Positions 15,684 through 25,368 of a stretch of 64,000 nucleotides of DNA are shown piece by piece (the first letter of the stretch is position 1; each line of letters begins with the position of its first letter). The position numbers and the translations under genes were made by a program. The notes beneath the pieces were generated by a model. The model was not told the DNA's origin, searched no databases, and worked only from the letters and a program-made list of their open reading frames with translations. Source of the stretch: CADEED01 sp035525785 (lineage in GTDB: Bacteria > Pseudomonadota > Gammaproteobacteria > Steroidobacterales > Steroidobacteraceae); assembly GCA_035525785.1 (NCBI GenBank), contig DATLDQ010000026.1, positions 48,703-112,702 on the forward strand. Reading direction: 5' to 3'.

Positions 15684-18623
15684 ATGAGCAGACTTCGACG
15701 CATCAGTTTCATTCCGGCCGCGGCCCTGGCGCGTTTCGCAATCGCGACCAGTGCCATCGCCACCAGCGCCATCGCGCAGACGCCTCCGCCCAACGGTGAG
15801 GAGTCCGCGGTGCTCTCCGAAGTGGTTGTGACGGGCACGCGCCTCACGGCCGAAGGGTTCGTGCAGCCCACGCCGACCACCATGCTGAACACCGAGGATC
15901 TCGAGAAGAGCGCTCATCCGAACATCTTCAACACCATCGTCGAGCTGCCCTCGCTGCAGGGGAGCACGGGCCGCGGCACGTTCACGTTCAGCACCAGCAG
16001 CGGCTTGCAGGGCCTGAGCTCGTTCAGCATGCGCGGCCTCGGCGCGATCCGTACGCTGACGCTGCTCGACGGGCAGCGCGTGGTCGGTGCGAACGTCACC
16101 GGCGTCACCGACGTGAGCCAGTTCCCGCAGCTCCTCGTGAAGCGCGTCGACGTGGTGACCGGCGGCGCTTCGGCCTCCTACGGTTCGGACGCCATCGGCG
16201 GCGTGGTCAACTTCATCACCGACACCGAGTTCGAGGGCTTCAAGACCAACGTCGAGTACGGCCAGACTACCTACGAGGACGACGAGAACCTCACGGTGCA
16301 GGCGGCCTGGGGTCACAACTTCCTGGGCGACCGCGTCCACCTGCAGCTCAGCGGCGAGCACGGCATGGAAGACGGCATTCCGTCACCCCGCTTCGGCGTG
16401 AACAACGGTCCGAATGGGCGTGACTGGTTCAAATCGGCGCAGCTGCAATCCCGGCCCGTGGGCCAGACCAACGATGGCCGACCGCAGCTCTTCTATGTCG
16501 AAAATGCCCAGCAGTTCCAGTATTCGAAGTACGGCCTGATCACCAACGGCCCGCTGCAGGGTTGGGCATTCGGCGACAACGGGCAACCCTATCGCTTCGA
16601 GTACGGCTCCAATGGCGTCCCGACCGGCACGGGCGCCGTCACCGGCTGCATCACGCCGTTCTGCGTCGGCGGCGAGCTCGACGGTGTGGTGAGCAACGGC
16701 ACGACTCTCGCGTCCAAGCTCGAGCGCAGCGTTGGCTACGGCCGCATCGGCTTCGACATCAACGAGGACAACCAGGTGTATGCGACATTCAATGTCGCGC
16801 GCGTGATCTCGTCGAACACGCCGAACCCGGGCGCCGCGAAGAACGCGAATCTGACCATACAGTGCGCGAACCCGTTCGTGCCCGCGCAGATACAGCAGCT
16901 GTGCGTCGACAACGGCATCACGAGCTTCCAGTACGGCACCGCCAACGCAATCTTCCCCAAGGACATCAGCGTGCATCCCACGCGCGAGCAGGAGCGCTTC
17001 GTGCTCGGCGCAATGGGCGATTTCGAGATCGCGGGCAAGAAGTGGTCTTACGACGCCTACTACGAGCACGGCGCCAACGAGACCGACCTGCATGTGCGGG
17101 ACATCTCGCTGACGCCGCGCTACAACGCGGCCATCGACGCGACGCTCGACGGCAGCGGAAACATCGTATGCCGCAGTCTCGCCGCGCGTAATGCGGGTTG
17201 CATTCCACTGAACGTCATCGGCAACGTCGCGCCCAGCACGGGCGCGCTCGCGTACGTTCTGCCGGAGAACGGTCCGCACCAGTTCACGGAGTCGACGCAG
17301 GAGGTCGTGAGCATCAACGTCTCGGGCGAGCCGTTCTCTTCGTGGGCGGGTGAGGTGGCCATTGCCGCCGGTGTCGAATGGCGCGAGGAGTGGTACGACG
17401 TGAAGGCCGATCCGTACGGCAACGGCGTCTACCCCGACAGTCCGAACACGCCCGATTACCCGGCGGACCCGGTGATGAATACCGTGTCCGGCAACAACTG
17501 GTACGCGGGCAACTATCACAACGGTTCCGGCAAGTACGACGTCAAAGAGGCTTACCTCGAGTTCAACGTGCCGGTGTTGAAGTCGGAGTCGCTGGGCGAC
17601 ATCAACCTGAACCTCGCCGGTCGCACGACTGACTACAGCACCGCGGGGAAGGTGAACACCTGGAAGATCGGCGCGAACTGGGAGACCGGCATCGATGGCT
17701 TGCGGTTCCGCGCGGTCACGTCTCGCGACGTGCGCGCGCCCAACCTCAGCGAGTTGTTCGCCGCGCCGACCGTGACCAACAACGCCGTGAACAACAACGG
17801 GTCCACGGTCACGGTGTTGCAGCAGAATGTCGGCAACGAAGACCTTCGCTCGGAGGTCGCGCGCAACAACACCTTCGGCGTGGTGTTGTCACAGCCGTCG
17901 TGGGCGCCGGGCTTCAGTGCGTCGCTCGACTACTATGACATCAAGCTGGATGGTGGCATCTCAACGTTGAACGCGCAGCAGATGGTGGACCTCTGCAACG
18001 CGGGCAATCAGGACCTGTGTGCCGCGATGCTGCTCACGAGCACCGTGCCGAACACGAACTTCATCCGCGTGCAGGCCTTCAATCTCGCCTCCATCGAGAA
18101 CAAGGGCTTCGACCTCGAGGTCGCATATCGCCTGAAACTCGAGGGGCCGGGAAGCATCACGGCGCGGCTGCTGGCCACGCATACCATGAGCTTCCTGACC
18201 GACTCGGGCGTGCTCGGGACGGTGCCGTCGGAGGCCGCGGGAGTGAACTCGGGCTTCACCCCGGACTGGAAATTCCTGGCGGTGCAGAGCTGGGATTCGG
18301 AGAAGTTCAACGTGACGCTCACCGAGCGCTGGTTCAGCGATGGCGTGTACAGCAACGAGTACATCGAGTGCCAGACGGACTGCCCGGTGTCGACGGCGGT
18401 GCATCCGACGATCGACGACAACCAGATGAAAGGCGCGTTCTATCTCGACCTCGGTGGCACGTGGACCTTCAACGAGCATTCGAGCGCGTACTTCAAGGTG
18501 GACAACGTGCTCGACCAGGCACCCGAACCGTCACCGGGCACGAACACCGGCCAGGGCGTGAATCCTTATCTCTACGACATCCTGGGACGCATGTACCGCG
18601 TGGGTGTGCGGTTCAGCTTCTAG
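15684..18623 (+). CDS. TonB-dependent receptor, probably carbohydrate uptake
   Basis: Large outer-membrane receptor of 979 residues behind an AGAGGGG ribosome site. The signal peptide contains an imperfect 15-bp tandem duplication giving AIATSAIATSAIA. A TonB box-like segment (EVVVTGTRL, about residue 48) precedes the plug (SMRGLGAIRTLTLLDGQRVV and GGASASYGSDAIGGVVNF). The barrel ends in RVGVRFSF. The plug style and the LacI regulator with twin operators upstream suggest uptake of an oligosaccharide rather than iron. The nearby GH31 and pectinesterase genes make plant-wall sugars a reasonable guess, unproven here. Confidence 0.9.
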   Translation: MSRLRRISFIPAAALARFAIATSAIATSAIAQTPPPNGEESAVLSEVVVTGTRLTAEGFVQPTPTTMLNTEDLEKSAHPNIFNTIVELPSLQGSTGRGTFTFSTSSGLQGLSSFSMRGLGAIRTLTLLDGQRVVGANVTGVTDVSQFPQLLVKRVDVVTGGASASYGSDAIGGVVNFITDTEFEGFKTNVEYGQTTYEDDENLTVQAAWGHNFLGDRVHLQLSGEHGMEDGIPSPRFGVNNGPNGRDWFKSAQLQSRPVGQTNDGRPQLFYVENAQQFQYSKYGLITNGPLQGWAFGDNGQPYRFEYGSNGVPTGTGAVTGCITPFCVGGELDGVVSNGTTLASKLERSVGYGRIGFDINEDNQVYATFNVARVISSNTPNPGAAKNANLTIQCANPFVPAQIQQLCVDNGITSFQYGTANAIFPKDISVHPTREQERFVLGAMGDFEIAGKKWSYDAYYEHGANETDLHVRDISLTPRYNAAIDATLDGSGNIVCRSLAARNAGCIPLNVIGNVAPSTGALAYVLPENGPHQFTESTQEVVSINVSGEPFSSWAGEVAIAAGVEWREEWYDVKADPYGNGVYPDSPNTPDYPADPVMNTVSGNNWYAGNYHNGSGKYDVKEAYLEFNVPVLKSESLGDINLNLAGRTTDYSTAGKVNTWKIGANWETGIDGLRFRAVTSRDVRAPNLSELFAAPTVTNNAVNNNGSTVTVLQQNVGNEDLRSEVARNNTFGVVLSQPSWAPGFSASLDYYDIKLDGGISTLNAQQMVDLCNAGNQDLCAAMLLTSTVPNTNFIRVQAFNLASIENKGFDLEVAYRLKLEGPGSITARLLATHTMSFLTDSGVLGTVPSEAAGVNSGFTPDWKFLAVQSWDSEKFNVTLTERWFSDGVYSNEYIECQTDCPVSTAVHPTIDDNQMKGAFYLDLGGTWTFNEHSSAYFKVDNVLDQAPEPSPGTNTGQGVNPYLYDILGRMYRVGVRFSF

Positions 18624-18672
18624 CTAGTTGAGGATTGCCGGCGGCCGCGGCCCCCTGTTGCGGTTGCCGGCA

Positions 18673-18707
18673 CATGTCTCCGGGTGGTTTCGCCGCCCGG
18701 AGACATG
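18673..18707. terminator. Hairpin between convergent genes, likely bidirectional terminator
   Basis: A 15-bp stem with one G-T pair (arms 18673-18687 and 18693-18707) and a short loop lies in the 89-bp gap between the receptor gene and the convergent oxidoreductase gene. No T-run follows on either strand, so termination may rely on the stem itself or on Rho. Confidence 0.55.
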
Positions 18708-18712
18708 ACTGG

Positions 18713-19849
18713 CTAGATTCCGGATACGTACGTCGGCACCGCGGGCGCCAGCTCGCGGATGCTCAGCCCCTGCAACGTGTCGAGGATTTCTTTCACCGTG
18801 AGCACGCCCATGCAAGGCCGCGCCCCGGGCTCGGGCGTGTCCCCGCGCGCCAGCTTGCGGGTGAGCGCGATCGCCGGCCCGCACGGGATCCGCGGCCCAT
18901 GGTTGTCGTAGGCCAGGAGCTGCCAGGTGAGCGTGCGCGCGCGGTCATCGTCATCCGGGCCGTGCATGCGCACGAACATCGCGCCGCGATCGGGTAGCAC
19001 GGGCTCGAGCCATCGGCCGAGCCGATGCAGCACGGACGCATAGGGCAGCGCGCTCTTCATTTTTCCGCGACGCACCTGCGACGCCAGCCATTCGACCGCC
19101 TTGTGCGCGGAATCGCTGGCGAATCCCGCGTGGAAGCTCACCGTGCGCACGCCGGGGTAGCGTTGCGGCAGCAACGTGAGATCGGGCACGTCGCAGCGGC
19201 CTAACAACCTTGCGCCGACGGGCTTGGGGAAGTCGAAGGTGCGGCGATCCAGCCAGCCGAAAGCCTCCGACCAGGCGCCGTTTTCCCACACCCGCATCCG
19301 CTTGCCGCAGTAGCTCATCACCGCGCGCAGCGTGGCGACACCGGGAAGCTTCGCGCCCGAGCTGATGCCGATGGCGATGGAATCGAGCCGTTTGAAGTGC
19401 GGCAGGTGCTGGTCGATGACGGCCGCCGACAGCGCCGGCAACGAGCTCACGCCCGAGAACACGCACACGCCGGCGGCTCGCGCGGCGGTGTCGAGCGCAT
19501 CGATGCCGGTGACGAAGGCGCGCCCATCGGCGAGATCGAGGTAGTGAGAGCGCGCTTCGATGGCGGCGCGCGCGACGTGGTATTGCTGGCCCTGGAAAGG
19601 TCCCGCCGTGTGGATCACGGTGTGCACGCCGAGCTTGCGCAACAGCGACGACAGCCTGGGGTCCGCGGCGTCGACGGCGCGCGCGTTTTCAGCGCGCAGG
19701 CCGAGCTGGTAGGCGAGGGCGGTGGCCTTGCCGAGGTCGCGCCCGGCGAGCAGCAGGTCCACGCCGGGCGCGCGCGCCAGCTTTTCGGCGATCATGCGGC
19801 CGAAAAAACCATAGCCGCCGAGGATGAGTACGCGGTGCGGACTGCTCAC
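18713..19849 (-). CDS. Saccharopine dehydrogenase-like NAD(P)-binding oxidoreductase
   Basis: 378-residue protein with an N-terminal Rossmann fold, glycine motif LILGGYGFFGRMIAEKLA, and the overall layout of the saccharopine dehydrogenase/trans-acting enoyl reductase superfamily. GTG at 19849 is the predicted start. The family includes saccharopine reductases and lipid enoyl reductases. The substrate is not deducible, and no lysine-pathway gene is nearby. It stands alone, convergent with the TonB receptor gene and divergent from ssb. Confidence 0.75.
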   Translation of the reverse strand: MSSPHRVLILGGYGFFGRMIAEKLARAPGVDLLLAGRDLGKATALAYQLGLRAENARAVDAADPRLSSLLRKLGVHTVIHTAGPFQGQQYHVARAAIEARSHYLDLADGRAFVTGIDALDTAARAAGVCVFSGVSSLPALSAAVIDQHLPHFKRLDSIAIGISSGAKLPGVATLRAVMSYCGKRMRVWENGAWSEAFGWLDRRTFDFPKPVGARLLGRCDVPDLTLLPQRYPGVRTVSFHAGFASDSAHKAVEWLASQVRRGKMKSALPYASVLHRLGRWLEPVLPDRGAMFVRMHGPDDDDRARTLTWQLLAYDNHGPRIPCGPAIALTRKLARGDTPEPGARPCMGVLTVKEILDTLQGLSIRELAPAVPTYVSGI

Positions 19850-20119
19850 TGATCGCTTCTGCGTCGCGGGGGAACGAATACTTCCATCAGCTGTGTCTTC
19901 ACGATAGGCGGCGACTTTCGCACGGGTTCTCCCGGGTCAGGAATTCCACAGCTTACGCGTACATCTTGCAGCATCGCGCGACCGCGCCGCGGCACGCAAC
20001 TGGCGAAGATTTGTACAAGGCGGCGAATCTGGCTTCTCGCGCGGGTAAAGCATCTGCCAACTTCACTGCGGCAGCCCGTACAATCCGCTTCCACATTTTA
20101 TTTCGATGAAGGGCTCGCA

Positions 20120-20644
20120 ATGGCGCGCGGTATCAACAAAGTCATTCTCATCGGCAACCTGGGCGCAGACCCGGAAACCCGCGCCATGCCTTCCGGCGTG
20201 ACGGTGGCGAACATCCGCGTCGCCACCAGCGAGAGCTGGAAGGACAAGCAGTCCGGCGAGAACAAGGAGCGAACCGAGTGGCACAGCGTGGCCATGTTCG
20301 GCCGCCTCGGTGAAATCGCCGGCGAGTACCTCAAGAAGGGCAGCAAGGTGTACATCGAAGGCTCGCTGCGCACGCGCAAGTGGCAGGACAAGCAGGGGCA
20401 AGACCGCTACACCACTGAGATCATCGCCAACGAAATGCAGATGCTCGACTCGCGCGGCGGCGGCATGGGCGGCGGCGGTGGCGATTATGGTGGCGGTGGC
20501 GGTGGCGGTGGCGGCGGCGGTTCGCGTCGTGGCGGCGGTGGCGGTGGTGGCCAGTCCGCTCCGCCCGATGACTACGATCAGGGTCCGCCGAGCGGCGGCT
20601 CCGAGAAGGGTGGCGGCGAATTCGACGACGACATCCCGTTCTGA
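20120..20644 (+). CDS. ssb: Single-stranded DNA-binding protein
   Basis: Binds ssDNA during replication, recombination and repair. The 174-residue product has an OB-fold at residues 1-110 (RGINKVILIGNLGADPE, ERTEWHSVAMFGRL, YIEGSLRTRKWQDKQG), a glycine-rich linker at about 112-150 and the conserved acidic tip DDDIPF that recruits partner proteins. The divergent gene upstream is an oxidoreductase, not uvrA as in many gammaproteobacteria. The 270-bp upstream spacer contains a TACAAT hexamer at 20079 that could be the -10, but no good -35 or LexA box was seen. Confidence 0.97.
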   Translation: MARGINKVILIGNLGADPETRAMPSGVTVANIRVATSESWKDKQSGENKERTEWHSVAMFGRLGEIAGEYLKKGSKVYIEGSLRTRKWQDKQGQDRYTTEIIANEMQMLDSRGGGMGGGGGDYGGGGGGGGGGGSRRGGGGGGGQSAPPDDYDQGPPSGGSEKGGGEFDDDIPF

Positions 20645-20667
20645 GATCGATGCAAACGTATAAGAAG

Positions 20668-20690
20668 AGGCCCCGCTTGCGGGGCCTTTT
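20668..20690 (+). terminator. Rho-independent terminator of ssb
   Basis: Perfect 7-bp GC-rich stem (20668-20674 and 20681-20687) with a 6-base loop, followed by TTTT, 24 bp after the ssb stop. Confidence 0.85.
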
Positions 20691-20722
20691 CATTTGCACG
20701 GGAGGCGGAGGCGCTCACGAGA

Positions 20723-20896
20723 TCACGCGGGCGGATCCTTGGTGCGTGTCCTCGACACCGCCATCATGATGCCGATGCCAGCAACGATCAGGCAGGCGAT
20801 CACCACGTAGGTCTGCGACAACCCTGCGGCTACCAGGCCCCAGGCGATGCCGCCTACGAGCAGGGCCAGTCCAATCATGTAGATCGCGAACGACAT
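20723..20896 (-). CDS. Small membrane protein, 57 residues
   Basis: Two predicted transmembrane helices (YMIGLALLVGGIAWGLVAAG and VVIACLIVAGIGIMMAV) and a short charged C terminus. The start at 20896 is favoured because GGAG lies 8 bp upstream and it begins directly at the first helix. No family is recognised. Similar two-helix proteins are common in gammaproteobacteria and usually lack assigned function. It is convergent with ssb, with the terminator between. Confidence 0.6.
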   Translation of the reverse strand: MSFAIYMIGLALLVGGIAWGLVAAGLSQTYVVIACLIVAGIGIMMAVSRTRTKDPPA

Positions 20897-21040
20897 GCGA
20901 GGCTCCGAGGCCGATCGTGTTAGGCGCAGCTTACTCACCCGTGCCTTCGTCGCCGTCGGCCTGCCCGCCAACTACCCGGTGGTTTCTTCCTACTCGCGCG
21001 GGAGTATGGTGTTGAACCCCGCACTCACGCTGGAGCAACG

Positions 21041-21487
21041 ATGAACCCGACAAACAAGATCGCGATTCCGTGGAAGCCGGCTGCCACGGGCTTCCTCGCC
21101 GCCAGCGCGCTGTTCCTCGCGCGTGATCTGCTGGCCGTCGATCCGGCCCCCAAGCCCGCGGCAAAGATCGCCTTCAGCGAAAAACTGCCGAACGTACCGG
21201 GCAAGACGCTCACCGGCATTCACGTGTCCTATCCACCGGGCGGCAAGTCCGCGAGCCACGCGCATGCGGGCAGCGTTTACGCGTACGTGCTCTCGGGGAA
21301 AGTGCGTTCGGAGAATTCAGTCACTGGGCCCGTGCGCGTGTACTCCGCGGGCGAGGGGTTCTTCGAACCAGTCGGCAGCGTCCACACCATCAGCGAGAAC
21401 GCCAGCGAGACCGAGCCGGCCACACTGCTTGCGATATTCGTGGCCGAGGATGGGGCGGAGCTTTCCAGACCAGTCCCGCAAAAATAG
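21041..21487 (+). CDS. Cupin-domain exported protein
   Basis: 148 residues. An N-terminal hydrophobic segment (about residues 15-32) acts as signal peptide or anchor. It precedes a small cupin_2 barrel with SYPPGGKSASHAHAGSVYAYVLSG as motif 1 region and FFEPVGSVHTISENAS as motif 2 region. His residues in HAHAG and VHTIS could bind metal. Cupins of this type are sensors, isomerases or dioxygenases; nothing nearby narrows the role. A TGGAG site precedes the ATG. It is monocistronic. Confidence 0.75.
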   Translation: MNPTNKIAIPWKPAATGFLAASALFLARDLLAVDPAPKPAAKIAFSEKLPNVPGKTLTGIHVSYPPGGKSASHAHAGSVYAYVLSGKVRSENSVTGPVRVYSAGEGFFEPVGSVHTISENASETEPATLLAIFVAEDGAELSRPVPQK

Positions 21488-21641
21488 TCGGGCCGGTCTT
21501 CAGCCCACGACAGCCTGGTGAAGGACGATTGATCCCGCCCGGAAACCGTCTCGACGCCGCGTTAACCCCTTGAAATCCATATTCAAAATGCGAAAAGGAG
21601 GTTTTGCGATACCCTAGCGGCCCTCTTTTTCCCCTGTTCCC

Positions 21642-22997
21642 ATGGCCGGCCGCTACTACATCAAGACTTTCGGCTGCCAGATGAACGAGTACGACTCGGC
21701 CCGCATGGGCGACGTGCTCGGCGCTGGCGCCGGACTCACCCCCACCGACGATCCGGCCCAGGCCGACGTCCTGCTGATGAACACCTGTTCGGTCCGCGAG
21801 AAAGCGGAGGACAAGGTGTACTCGCTGCTGGGTGAGTGGCGACTGCTCAAGAAGTTGAAACCGCATGTCCTCATCGGTGTCGGTGGCTGCGTGGCCAGCC
21901 AGGAAGGCGAGGGCATCACGCGCCGGGCGCCACATGTGGACATGGTGTTCGGGCCGCAGACCCTGCACCGGCTGCCCGACATGATCGGCGAGCTCAAGCG
22001 CACGGGACGCGCGGTAGTCGACGTCTCTTTCCCAGAGGTCGAGAAGTTCGACAATCTGCCGGCGCCGCGTGCCGAGGGTGCCAGCGCCTATGTTTCCATC
22101 ATGGAAGGCTGCAGCAAGTACTGCACTTTCTGCGTCGTGCCCTATACGCGCGGTGACGAAGTCTCGCGGCGTTTCGAGTCCGTGCTCGACGAAGTGAAGT
22201 CGCTGGCCTCGCAGGGCGTTGGCGAGATCACTTTGTTAGGCCAGAACGTCAATGCCTACGCGGGCGCAATGGACGACGGCACGGTGGTGGACCTCGCGAC
22301 ACTCATCCACTACGTGGCCAACGTCGAAGGTATCGAGCGCATCCGGTTCACCACCTCGCACCCGGTCGAATTCGGCGACTCGCTCATCGAGGCATACGCC
22401 AACGTCCCGAAACTCGCCAACCAGCTGCACCTGGCGGTGCAATCGGGCTCCGACCGTATCCTCGCGGCCATGAAGCGCGGCTACACGGCGATCGAATTCA
22501 AGGAAAAGCTGCGCCGGCTGCGCGCGGTGCGGCCGACGATTTCGGTCTCCACTGACATCATTGTCGGTTTCCCCGGCGAGACGGAACGCGATTTCGAGGC
22601 CACACTGAAGCTCGTGCGCGAAGCCAATTTCGACCAGTCGTTCTCCTTCATCTACAGCCAGCGCCCGGGCACGCCCGCCGCCTCGCTGGCCGATGACGTG
22701 CCGATGGACGTGAAGCAGGCGCGCCTCGCTCGTCTGCAGGCGCAACTCAATGACCAGGCGCGCGCCATCAGCGACACGATGGTGGGCAGTACGCAGCGCG
22801 TGCTGGTGCAGCGTCCGGCCAAGAAGGACGTCCGTGAGCTCGCCGGTCGTACCGAGAACGGCCGCTGGGTGAACTTCGCCGGTCCGCATTCGTTGATTGG
22901 GCGCTTCGTCGACGTGGTGGTGGTCGAGGCGCGTCCTCAATCCCTGCGTGGGCGTCTTGCGGTGGTGGCACCCGAACAGATGGCGGCTAACTCCTGA
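21642..22997 (+). CDS. miaB: tRNA-2-methylthio-N6-dimethylallyladenosine synthase MiaB
   Basis: Radical-SAM methylthiotransferase modifying A37 of tRNAs that read UNN codons. The 451-residue product has auxiliary cluster cysteines Cys12, Cys49 and Cys83 and radical-SAM cysteines Cys157, Cys161 and Cys164 (GCSKYCTFC), plus a C-terminal TRAM domain (about 380-445). It heads the conserved cluster miaB-phoH-ybeY-ybeX-lnt. Its stop shares one base with the next start. A codon run TTG-TTA-GGC occurs at 22233, a recurrent pattern in this window. Confidence 0.97.
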   Translation: MAGRYYIKTFGCQMNEYDSARMGDVLGAGAGLTPTDDPAQADVLLMNTCSVREKAEDKVYSLLGEWRLLKKLKPHVLIGVGGCVASQEGEGITRRAPHVDMVFGPQTLHRLPDMIGELKRTGRAVVDVSFPEVEKFDNLPAPRAEGASAYVSIMEGCSKYCTFCVVPYTRGDEVSRRFESVLDEVKSLASQGVGEITLLGQNVNAYAGAMDDGTVVDLATLIHYVANVEGIERIRFTTSHPVEFGDSLIEAYANVPKLANQLHLAVQSGSDRILAAMKRGYTAIEFKEKLRRLRAVRPTISVSTDIIVGFPGETERDFEATLKLVREANFDQSFSFIYSQRPGTPAASLADDVPMDVKQARLARLQAQLNDQARAISDTMVGSTQRVLVQRPAKKDVRELAGRTENGRWVNFAGPHSLIGRFVDVVVVEARPQSLRGRLAVVAPEQMAANS

Positions 22998-23977
22998 TGG
23001 CTACTCCTGCTCCCGTCGAGCCAGTTCGCGAATTCGACGTCACGCCGCCGGACAACACGCGTCTCGCCAATCTCTGCGGTCCGCTGGATGAAAACCTGCG
23101 GCTCGTCGAAGACCGCATGGGCGTCACGATCAAGCGCCGAGGCGCGAGTTTCCGCATCGTGGGTACGCGCGCGCGCGCCGCGGAAGACGTCGTGCGCGAG
23201 CTCTTCGAGCGGACCTCGAGCGAGGACATCTCGCTCGAGCGCGTGCATCTGGCGCTGCGCGACTCGCCCGACGAACCGGGCGCGCTGGCGCCCGCCGAGC
23301 CGATGGACGCCGCGTCCGTACGCGTCGCGCGCGGCACCATCCGGGCGCGCGGCCGCAACCAGCGCGACTATCTGCAGAACATCCGCGGCCGCGACCTGAG
23401 TTTTGGCGTGGGCCCCGCGGGCACCGGGAAGACCTATCTCGCGGTCGCGAGCGCCGTCGAGGCGCTGCAGGCCGACAAGATCCGCCGCATCGTGCTGACC
23501 CGTCCCGCCGTGGAAGCCGGCGAGCGTCTGGGATTCCTGCCCGGGGACCTCACGCAGAAGATCGATCCGTATCTGCGGCCCATCTACGACGCGCTTTACG
23601 AGATGCTCGGTTTCGACCGCGTGGCGAGATTCATCGAGCGCAACGTCATCGAAGTGGCGCCACTCGCATTCATGCGCGGCCGGACGCTCAATGACTCCTA
23701 CGTCATTCTCGACGAGGCCCAGAACACCACGCCCGAACAGATGAAGATGTTCCTGACACGCATCGGCTTCGGCTCGCGTGCCGTGGTCACCGGTGACGTC
23801 ACGCAAACGGATCTGCCTGCCGGCAAGATGTCGGGCCTCAAGCACGCCATCAACGTCCTTCGCAATACCGATGGCGTAGCGTTCACTTTCTTCGAAGCGG
23901 CGGACGTGGTCCGGCATCCGCTGGTGCAGCGCATAGTGCAGGCGTATGAGGCGCATGCGCCCAGCGACAAGTCATGA
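22997..23977 (+). CDS. ybeZ: PhoH-like ATPase (YbeZ)
   Basis: 326-residue PhoH-family NTPase, usually paired with YbeY in ribosome and rRNA quality control. An N-terminal KH-like region is followed by the P-loop GPAGTGKT at residues 139-146 and Walker B-type VILDEAQN. The start overlaps the miaB stop and the end overlaps ybeY by 4 bp, matching the conserved translationally coupled order. Confidence 0.95.
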   Translation: MATPAPVEPVREFDVTPPDNTRLANLCGPLDENLRLVEDRMGVTIKRRGASFRIVGTRARAAEDVVRELFERTSSEDISLERVHLALRDSPDEPGALAPAEPMDAASVRVARGTIRARGRNQRDYLQNIRGRDLSFGVGPAGTGKTYLAVASAVEALQADKIRRIVLTRPAVEAGERLGFLPGDLTQKIDPYLRPIYDALYEMLGFDRVARFIERNVIEVAPLAFMRGRTLNDSYVILDEAQNTTPEQMKMFLTRIGFGSRAVVTGDVTQTDLPAGKMSGLKHAINVLRNTDGVAFTFFEAADVVRHPLVQRIVQAYEAHAPSDKS

Positions 23978-24465
23978 GCGCACGCGCATCGAAGCACGCG
24001 CGCACCCCGCGCGGCCTGCAGCTCGAGCTGGCGCGCGGCACGCGAGCCTGGGCGCCGGCGCGTTCGCGCATGAACCACTGGGCGGCCGCGGCTCTCGGCA
24101 GGCGCGGCGAAGGCCGCGAGATCGCGGTGCGCGTGGTGGCGCCGCGCGAAAGCCAGGAGTTGAACCGGCAATGGCGCGGCAAGGACCAGCCCACCAATGT
24201 GCTCTCGTTTCCCGCGCCAACGGCGGCGCTGCCGGATGATGAATCGATGCCGCTCGGTGATCTCGTGATCTGTGCCCAGGTCGTCAAGGACGAAGCGAAG
24301 CGCGACGGCAAGACGCTCGAGGCTCATTGGGCGCACATGGTCGTGCACGGCGCGCTGCATCTCGCCGGCTATGATCACGAGACGGGCGACCGCGACCGCC
24401 TGCGCATGGAAAGGCGCGAGATCTCGGTACTCAGGAGTTTTGGTTTCGGGAATCCCTATCTGTGA
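23974..24465 (+). CDS. ybeY: Endoribonuclease YbeY (rRNA maturation)
   Basis: Metal-dependent RNase for 16S rRNA 3' end processing and ribosome quality control. The zinc-binding HGxLHLxGYDH motif is intact with His125, His129 and His135. The 163-residue length is typical. The N terminus carries a basic extension of about 12 residues (MSARASKHARTP). Overlaps of 4 bp with both phoH and the CorC-like gene place it in a coupled operon. Confidence 0.96.
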   Translation: MSARASKHARTPRGLQLELARGTRAWAPARSRMNHWAAAALGRRGEGREIAVRVVAPRESQELNRQWRGKDQPTNVLSFPAPTAALPDDESMPLGDLVICAQVVKDEAKRDGKTLEAHWAHMVVHGALHLAGYDHETGDRDRLRMERREISVLRSFGFGNPYL

Positions 24466-25361
24466 GCGCCAAGAACAAGGAAAGAGAAAAGGACAAGCCG
24501 GATACCGGTACCAGCGGAAGGTGGCTGCGCAAGCTGTCGCGCTCGCTGGGCGGTGAAGCACAGGACCGCGGCGAGGTCGTCGAATTCCTGCGCGACGCCG
24601 CCTTGCGCGGAGTCATCGAGGGCGATGCGCTGGCCATGCTCGAAGGCGTGCTCGGCGTCGCCGACATCCAGGTGCGCGACATCATGGTGCCGCGCGCGCA
24701 GATGACGGTGCTGAACCGCGACGATGAAGGCGAAACGCTGCTCAAGACCGTGGTGGAAAGCGGGCATTCGCGTTTCCCCGTCATGGATGAGGATCGCGAG
24801 AAGATAGTCGGCATCCTGCTCGCGAAGGACCTGCTGCGCCTGCAGCTGGCGACCGATGAGGCGCCCTTCGACATCAAGGAATTCATGCGGCCGGCGGTGT
24901 TCGTGCCCGAGTCGAAGCGGCTCAACGTGCTGCTGCGTGAGATGCGACGGTCGCGCACGCACATGGCCGTGGTCGCCGACGAGTACGGCGGCGTCGCGGG
25001 CGTCGTGACCATCGAGGACGTCATCGAACAGATCGTCGGTGAAATCGACGACGAGCACGACGTCGACGAGGATGTGAACATCCGCAAGGACGGCGATCGG
25101 CAGTACCTCGTGCGTGGCCAGACGCCCATCGACGAATTCAACGAGTACTTCCAGACCGAGTTGTCCGACGACGAGTTCGACACCGTCGCGGGCCTGGTCA
25201 TGAAGCAGTTGGGCCGCTTGCCGCGTCGCGGCGAGACGCTGCAGCTCGCCGACTGCGAGCTCAAGGTGATGCGCTTCGACCGGCGCCGCATCGACGTGCT
25301 GCGTCTCACGGCGCCGCGCGACATCGTGCCGCCGGAAGATCGACCGCTCTCCGCTGAATGA
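24462..25361 (+). CDS. ybeX: CBS-domain transporter-associated protein (YbeX/CorC)
   Basis: 299-residue cytoplasmic protein with two CBS domains (VRDIMVPRAQMTVLNRD to LLAKDLLR, and FMRPAVFVPESKRLNVLL to IEDVIEQIVGEI) and a C-terminal CorC/HlyC domain (about residues 205-285). Relatives are linked to Mg2+/Co2+ efflux and, through this operon, to ribosome homeostasis. GTG start overlaps the ybeY stop. The acidic stretch DDEHDVDEDVN between domains is typical. Confidence 0.94.
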   Translation: MSAKNKEREKDKPDTGTSGRWLRKLSRSLGGEAQDRGEVVEFLRDAALRGVIEGDALAMLEGVLGVADIQVRDIMVPRAQMTVLNRDDEGETLLKTVVESGHSRFPVMDEDREKIVGILLAKDLLRLQLATDEAPFDIKEFMRPAVFVPESKRLNVLLREMRRSRTHMAVVADEYGGVAGVVTIEDVIEQIVGEIDDEHDVDEDVNIRKDGDRQYLVRGQTPIDEFNEYFQTELSDDEFDTVAGLVMKQLGRLPRRGETLQLADCELKVMRFDRRRIDVLRLTAPRDIVPPEDRPLSAE

Positions 25362-25368
25362 CCGACTG

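Noticed and set aside
20458..20560. GGC/GGT-rich repeat in ssb considered as a repeat array
   Set aside because: It encodes the glycine linker normal for SSB; irregular units, not CRISPR.
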